Of a DNA stretch of 64,000 bases, positions 58,492 through 64,000 are shown in pieces. Origin of the DNA: Streptomyces phaeolivaceus. GTDB lineage: Bacteria; Actinomycetota; Actinomycetes; Streptomycetales; Streptomycetaceae. How positions within the stretch are numbered: position 1 is the first letter of the stretch; each line of letters begins with the position of its first letter. The stretch spans positions 6,448,001 through 6,512,000 of the forward strand of contig NZ_CP045096.1 in assembly GCF_009184865.1 (NCBI RefSeq), in the 5' to 3' direction. The notes under the pieces were generated by a model. That model worked only from the letters and a program-made list of their open reading frames with translations, had not been told where the DNA came from and made no database searches. A program made the position numbers and the translations under genes.

Positions 58492-61017
58492 ATGACTCGA
58501 CTCAGCCGCGAACAGAAGCGGGAACTCAAGGAACTCAAGCGCGCGGGGCGTGCGTCGGCGGGGCTGACCCCGATCGACGTACGGGTCTCCGCCGAAACCG
58601 GTGCGACGGTCGGCGGTGTGCCGGTGCCACCGGCCGCCGGGGAGTCCCCCCATACCGCCGCCCTCGACTACCTCCACCGCCTGGCCCTCGCCACCGGCCA
58701 CCCCGTCCTTGCGATGGTCCACGACGAACGCATCGGCTACGCCGTCCCCCTCCGGATCCACGTCGACGGCTCCAGCCACTACGCCGGGGAACCCGTACGG
58801 GTGGGCGAGCCGAGGGGTTTCACGGGGGCTGCGGGGAGCGGCACGGCACGAGTGGGCGAGCACCCGGCCCCCGGGACGGGCGGCTACTCGGTCGCCGGAA
58901 CGAGCCCGGGGGCCGCACCGCAGCCCGCCGAGCCGCCGGCCCCCGCGCGAGGCCCGCGCCGGGACAGGCCGACCCATCTACTGCGCTCGGTACCGGAGTC
59001 GGCGGCGCACTCCGGGGCACAGGCGCGCGTTCAAGAGCAGCCGAAGCCGGAGCCCAGCACGATGAGGCTGGCAGCAGGCAAGGCGATGCCCTCGGCGGAG
59101 CCGGTCGCTCCGGCGCCGGAGCCGCAGCGGCCGAAGCGAGAGCCGAGCACGCTTCCGCTGACGGCGGCGAAGCCGACGCCCGGAGCCGCCTACCCGTCTG
59201 AAGCCCCGCGCACATCTGAAGCGGCGCCCGCTTCCGAGTCCACGCGCACGCCTGAGTCCACGCGCACGCCTGAGTCCACGCGCACGCCTGAGTCCACGCG
59301 CACGCCTGAGTCCACGCGCACGCCTGAGTCCACGCGCACGCCTGAGTCCACGCGCACGCCCGCGTACGCACCCGAAGCCGCACACGTGCCTGCGCAGGCG
59401 CCCGAATCCGCGCACGGCCCCGCGCCCGCGCCCGCGCCCGCGCCCGGATCCGCGTACGCACCGGAGGCCCGGCGCACGCCGGAGGCGCCCGCTGCCGAGG
59501 CCAAGTCGGACCACTCCCCGGCGGAACCCGCGCCCGCTCCTGTCCCGGCGGCGAAGCGGGAGCCCCGGACGATGCCGCTCACGGCGGCGAAGGAGGAGCA
59601 GGACCAGTCGGCGGGCCCGGCGGAGTCGGCGCCGTCGCCGGGCAGGGTCCCGCCGTCGACGTTCGTGCTGCGAGCGGTGCCGGAGCCGAAGGACGGGCCA
59701 CTGGCCCGCCCGACCCGCACCCCGGGCCTCCCGCTGACCCTGCCGGGCGTTCAGCCGGCCCCGGACGGCACCCCCTCCTCACCCGAGCCCGCCCACGACG
59801 CCGCTCCGGCCGCTCCGGCCGCTCCGGCCGCTCCGGCCACCCCGGCCACCCCGGCCACCCCGGCCGGTACGGTCTCGCCCCCGACGGGCGAGTTCGGCCC
59901 GGCCATGGACATCGAACCGCACGCGGCCCGAACGACCTCTGAGCCCTGGCACCAGGACCGGGCCACGACCGCGTCCGACCCCTCGCCCTACACCCCGCCC
60001 CCGCCCCCGCCCCCGGCCCCGACCTCCCTGGAACCCCGGTCCTGGCCTCCGAGCCAGTCCCAGTCCCCGGCGCCCGTACGGGACTCCGCCCACGCCCCCG
60101 GTTCCGAAGAGCCGACTCCGGAGCGGGTGACCACCGGCCAGGAGCGACACCCCTGGCTCCGCAACCAGCCCCCGGCCCACCCCGCCGCCCACGCCCCGAG
60201 CCTTGAGCCGTACCCGGAGCCACAGCACACCTCACAGCCGCAGACCTGGCTTCCGGCGCCTGCACCGGCCCCGGAATCGGCCCCCGCCTCGCTGGAGCCC
60301 CAGCCGTGGCCGCCGACACCCGCCCCGATGCCCGTCCAGGCACCGCCACCGCCCGCCGCTCCGACCCCCGAACCCGCCCCCGAACCCGCGCCCCCCGTCC
60401 TGGCCCCTCCGGAGGAGTCCGCCACCGACGCCTACTCCGCCCCGGAGTGGAAGGTGCTGGAAGAGGACAACACCCCGAAGCCCGCGCCGGTACGGGAGTT
60501 CGACGCGGTCGCGGAGGCCGTGCTGGACACGGCGGAGGAGGACGGCGGTACGCCGTCACCGTTCGCGGAGTCCATGTCGCGGATCAACGAGGCGGTGAAG
60601 CTGGGCCGTATCCAGGAGGCCGCGGAGATGGCCGAGCAGACCGTCGCACAGGTGACGGCGGCACTGGGCCCGCAGCACCCCGAGGTCCTGAAAATCCGCG
60701 AACTCACCGCGTACATCGCCTACTTGGCCGGTGACGCGCTGCGCTCCTTCCATCTCTCCCTCGACCTGGCCGGCCTCCGCCACCGGCTGCGCGACCAGCG
60801 TGCCGCGTACGGCAACATCCAGAGCGCGGCGGCGGCCTGGCGCGCGGTCCGCGACCCGCTCCAGGGCCTGCATCTGGGCCGCGACCTGATCGCCGTCTGG
60901 ACCGACCTGGCCGCCGACGAGGGCCCCGCCGCCGACGACCTGGAACAACTGGAGAAGGCCCGCACCCGCATGACCCGCCTCACCGAACGGGCCCGCGCCC
61001 TGGACTCCGCCCCCTGA
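58492..61017 (+). CDS. Large Pro/Ala-rich protein with C-terminal TPR-like helical domain
   Basis: An 841-residue protein. Residues 1-105 form a small globular region (SRLSREQKRELKELKRAGRA; TAALDYLHRLALATGHPVLA). Residues ~105-660 are disordered, made of Pro/Ala/Glu with sub-repeats: (TRTPES) x7 at 59236-59361 and several PAPAP or AAPAAP runs. Residues ~680-841 are helical and TPR-like: FAESMSRINEAVKLGRIQEA, AEMAEQTVAQVTAALGPQHP, EVLKIRELTAYIAYLAGDAL. The latter resembles the TPR end of proteins in Streptomyces conjugation/secretion-type clusters. It is probably a cytosolic scaffold. Ribosome site GAGGGAACG before ATG. Confidence 0.75.
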   Translation: MTRLSREQKRELKELKRAGRASAGLTPIDVRVSAETGATVGGVPVPPAAGESPHTAALDYLHRLALATGHPVLAMVHDERIGYAVPLRIHVDGSSHYAGEPVRVGEPRGFTGAAGSGTARVGEHPAPGTGGYSVAGTSPGAAPQPAEPPAPARGPRRDRPTHLLRSVPESAAHSGAQARVQEQPKPEPSTMRLAAGKAMPSAEPVAPAPEPQRPKREPSTLPLTAAKPTPGAAYPSEAPRTSEAAPASESTRTPESTRTPESTRTPESTRTPESTRTPESTRTPESTRTPAYAPEAAHVPAQAPESAHGPAPAPAPAPGSAYAPEARRTPEAPAAEAKSDHSPAEPAPAPVPAAKREPRTMPLTAAKEEQDQSAGPAESAPSPGRVPPSTFVLRAVPEPKDGPLARPTRTPGLPLTLPGVQPAPDGTPSSPEPAHDAAPAAPAAPAAPATPATPATPAGTVSPPTGEFGPAMDIEPHAARTTSEPWHQDRATTASDPSPYTPPPPPPPAPTSLEPRSWPPSQSQSPAPVRDSAHAPGSEEPTPERVTTGQERHPWLRNQPPAHPAAHAPSLEPYPEPQHTSQPQTWLPAPAPAPESAPASLEPQPWPPTPAPMPVQAPPPPAAPTPEPAPEPAPPVLAPPEESATDAYSAPEWKVLEEDNTPKPAPVREFDAVAEAVLDTAEEDGGTPSPFAESMSRINEAVKLGRIQEAAEMAEQTVAQVTAALGPQHPEVLKIRELTAYIAYLAGDALRSFHLSLDLAGLRHRLRDQRAAYGNIQSAAAAWRAVRDPLQGLHLGRDLIAVWTDLAADEGPAADDLEQLEKARTRMTRLTERARALDSAP
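59236..59361 (+). repeat. 18-bp minisatellite encoding (ESTRTP)n
   Basis: Seven near-perfect units of gagtccacgcgcacgcct in frame within the disordered part of the TPR protein. Each unit adds six residues, so copy number can vary without a frameshift. Confidence 0.9.
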
Positions 61018-61046
61018 AGAGCAGGGGGCGCAGCCCCGGCTCTTCA

Positions 61047-61066
61047 GGGGCGCGGGGAACTGCGCG
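61047..61066 (+). repeat. Copy of the dispersed 20-bp gene-end motif
   Basis: Exact copy of ggggcgcggggaactgcgcg, 29 bp after the TPR gene stop and facing the convergent M28 gene. It is preceded by ctcttcagggg and a short GGGGCGCAGCCCC hairpin, and followed by AGAAGCCCCACAC. Confidence 0.8.
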
Positions 61067-61121
61067 AGAAGCCCCACACAGCCGCACCCGAAGGCGCACC
61101 CAGAACGACGAACGACCACTC

Positions 61122-62138
<1,017 letters not shown>

Positions 62139-62219
62139 TCACTGTTGATGTGTCCATGGCGAACCCGGTGAATGAGGTGCCTGGATGGTGCGGCGAGGAC
62201 TGACTCTCCGTCAAGGGTG

Positions 62220-63191
62220 CTATTTGGCCAGCGGAAAACGCGCCTCGGTGACGTCGCCGGTGTCGGTGACGTCGGCGACCAGCTCCGCCATCCGCCGCCG
62301 CGCCGACCGTGCCGTCCGCAGCGCGTCCCAGGTCAGCAGCGACAGCGCCAGCCACACCAGGGCGAAGCCCGCCCACCGCTCGGGGGGCATGGCCTCACCG
62401 AAGTACCAGACGCCCAGCAGGAACTGGAACACCGGCGCCAGATACTGCAGCAGCCCCAGCGTGGACAGCGGCACCCGGATCGCCGCGGCCCCGAAACAGA
62501 CCAGCGGCAGCGCGGTCACCAGTCCGGTCGCCGCGAGCAGCAGCGCGTGCCCGGTGCCCTCCGGCCCGAAGGTGGCGCCACCGCGCGATCCCAGCCACAG
62601 CAGATAGGCCAGCGCGGGCAGGAACTGGATCGCGGTCTCGGCGGCCAGCGACTCGACGCCGCCCAGGTTGACCTTCTTCTTGACCAGCCCGTACGTGGCG
62701 AAGGAGAAGGCGAGACAGAGGGAGATCCACGGCGGGCGCCCGTACCCGACGGTGAGGACGAGGACGGCCGTGAAGCCGACGCCGACCGCCGTCCACTGGA
62801 CCGGGCGCAGCCGTTCCTTCAGCAGCAGGACGCCGATGGCGATGGTGACGAGCGGGTTGATGAAGTACCCGAGGGAGGCCTCGACCACCTGGTGCGTGTT
62901 CACGGCCCAGATGTAGACGCCCCAGTTGACGGTGATCACCGCAGCCGCGACCGTGACCAGTGCGAGCCTGCGCGGCTGCCGTATCAGCTCACCGGCCCAG
63001 GACCAGCGCCGCAGCACCAGCAGCAGCACGCCGACGACCGCGAGGGACCAGACCATGCGGTGGGCGAGGATCTCCACCGCGCCGGACGGCTTCAGCAGGG
63101 GCCAGAAGAGCGGGACGAGCCCCCACATCCCGTACGCGGCGAAGCCGTTCAGCAGTCCTATCCGGTGTTCGCCCCTCGACTGCGCCGCCAC
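62220..63191 (-). CDS. rarD: EamA/RarD-type drug/metabolite transporter
   Basis: A 323-residue membrane protein with ten helices in two homologous halves. RarD hallmarks are GLLNGFAAYGMWGLVPLFWPL, EILAHRMVWSL, NWGVYIWAVNTHQVVEASLGYFINPL, and a second-half segment ending LQYLAPVFQFLLGVWYFGE. GTG 63191 is chosen because GGAGGAGGGG lies just upstream and the product then starts shortly before helix 1; the frame is open 84 bp further upstream into an Arg/Gly-rich leader. The substrate of this DMT-superfamily exporter is unknown. Confidence 0.9.
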   Translation of the reverse strand: MAAQSRGEHRIGLLNGFAAYGMWGLVPLFWPLLKPSGAVEILAHRMVWSLAVVGVLLLVLRRWSWAGELIRQPRRLALVTVAAAVITVNWGVYIWAVNTHQVVEASLGYFINPLVTIAIGVLLLKERLRPVQWTAVGVGFTAVLVLTVGYGRPPWISLCLAFSFATYGLVKKKVNLGGVESLAAETAIQFLPALAYLLWLGSRGGATFGPEGTGHALLLAATGLVTALPLVCFGAAAIRVPLSTLGLLQYLAPVFQFLLGVWYFGEAMPPERWAGFALVWLALSLLTWDALRTARSARRRMAELVADVTDTGDVTEARFPLAK

Positions 63192-63386
63192 GGCCCCTCC
63201 TCCTCGCCCGGCCGCGCCACCGCGACCCCGAACCTCAGCCTCCCGAAGGTAACGCCGAGCACCCCCGGGTGTCATGCCCGTATCGGGATACGGTCATGAC
63301 AGTCGGGGGTGAGGCAACAGAGGGGAAGCAAGGGACACCGACGGGACCGCGCGACCCCGGGGGCAGGGGGCCGCCGTCCCGGAGGG

Positions 63387-64000
63387 TCACGCCTTCAGGG
63401 CCACCGCGATCGAGTCGGCGATCGGGGTGGTCGGGCGGCCGATGAGGCGGGTGAGGTCGCCGGAGGTGACGACCAGCTGGCCCTTCGCGACGGACGCGTC
63501 GACGCCCGCGAGGACCGCGGCCAGCGGCTCCGGGAGCCCGGCGCCGGTCAGGATGCCGGCGAAGGCCTCGACGGAGACCGGGTTGTTCGCAATCTCCTTG
63601 CCGGTCTGCCCGCTCAGCTCGGCCGCGTACTCGGCGAAGCTCCAGGCGACGTCGCCGCCCAGCTCGTACGTCTGGTTCTCGTGACCCTCGCCGGTCAGCA
63701 CGGCGACCGCGGCGGCGGCGTAGTCCGCGCGGGCCGCCGAGGAGACCCGGCCCTCACCGGCGGCGTGGGTGACGGCGTTGAACTGCAGCACCGGCGCGAG
63801 ATGCTCGGTGTAGTTCTCGTTGTACCAGCCGTTGCGCAGCAGGGCGTACGGCAGACCGGAGGCGAGCAGCGCCTTCTCGGTGCCCCGGTGGTCGTCGGCG
63901 AGCGCGGCCGTCAGGCTGCCCGGCGCGCTGGTGTAGGCGAGGAGCGCGACCCCGGCCGCCTTGGCGGCGTCGATCACGATCTGGTGCTGCGCGACCCGGC
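63387..64000 (-). CDS. SDR/NmrA-like NAD(P)H:quinone oxidoreductase (QorB-like), N-terminus outside window
   Basis: The frame runs off the window end (RVAQHQIVIDAAKAAGV...), so the NADPH-binding GxxGxxG start is not seen. The remaining ~204 residues fit the YtfG/QorB group: LLAYTSAPGSLTAALADDHR, ALLASGLPYALLRNGWYNENY, NQTYELGGDVAWSFAEYAAE and LTGAGLPEPLAAVLAGVD. The enzymes reduce quinones or sense NADP(H) redox state. The stop is at 63387-63389, and rarD lies downstream on the same strand at about 200 bp. Confidence 0.88.
   Translation of the reverse strand, partial: RVAQHQIVIDAAKAAGVALLAYTSAPGSLTAALADDHRGTEKALLASGLPYALLRNGWYNENYTEHLAPVLQFNAVTHAAGEGRVSSAARADYAAAAVAVLTGEGHENQTYELGGDVAWSFAEYAAELSGQTGKEIANNPVSVEAFAGILTGAGLPEPLAAVLAGVDASVAKGQLVVTSGDLTRLIGRPTTPIADSIAVALKA

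Overview
The window is from a high-GC actinomycete, almost certainly a Streptomyces. The evidence is very high third-position GC, frequent GTG starts, stop-start overlaps (ATGA/GTGA) between co-transcribed genes, futalosine-pathway menaquinone genes beside a complete 14-gene complex I operon, and a c-di-AMP riboswitch in front of a LysM/transglycosylase gene. No rRNA, tRNA, insertion sequence, CRISPR array or intact phage was seen.

Layout. (1) 1-3.0 kb: end of an unknown protein, an A24 prepilin peptidase, mqnC and a barrel-less amidohydrolase-like protein. (2) 3.0-6.3 kb: a decayed cell-envelope glycan locus. It holds the 3' end of a GH18 chitinase, a Pro/Ser-rich tail of a lost gene, a polysaccharide deacetylase/GT2 fusion broken by a stop, two frameshifts and an internal deletion, and a frameshifted acyltransferase. 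(3) 6.3-12.6 kb: menG, a zinc-ribbon membrane protein, a perfect 21-copy heptamer array, a PASTA protein, a GNAT acetyltransferase, a geranylgeranyl-reductase-family flavoprotein and an NlpC/P60 hydrolase. (4) 12.6-29.3 kb: a regulatory region with a Rex-like operator and two further GTG-N6-ATCAC sites, then nuoA-N. (5) 29.3-34.4 kb: recQ, a Crp/Fnr-like regulator, small hypotheticals and a relic-rich gap.

(6) 34.4-41.7 kb: one minus-strand operon made of a GntR/UTRA regulator, a 2x[4Fe-4S] ferredoxin, a NitT/TauT-type ABC transporter and an AprA/fumarate-reductase-like flavoprotein fused to HEAT repeats. Its binding protein carries a NosL-like tail. This is the best candidate for an uncharacterised system. 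(7) 41.9-50.5 kb: fumarylacetoacetase, an ATP-grasp/FAD enzyme pair, a HAD phosphatase, the riboswitch-controlled LysM-transglycosylase, a polyprenyl diphosphate synthase and a DUF3455 protein. (8) 50.7-64 kb: a LolA-like protein with an ABC exporter, a flavodoxin-like reductase, an amidase with a low-complexity insert, a remnant resembling an actinomycete conjugation/secretion cluster (P-loop-like protein, broken SLT domain, TPR protein), an M28 aminopeptidase, rarD and a truncated SDR-type oxidoreductase.

How the parts fit. mqnC and menG make menaquinone, the polyprenyl synthase can supply its side chain, the geranylgeranyl-reductase family enzyme can saturate that chain, and nuoA-N reduces the quinone. 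Much of the window is therefore a respiratory quinone neighbourhood, and the Rex-like site suggests redox (NADH/NAD+) control. A 20-bp motif recurs at gene 3' ends as a dispersed element, and several proteins carry in-frame minisatellite tracts.
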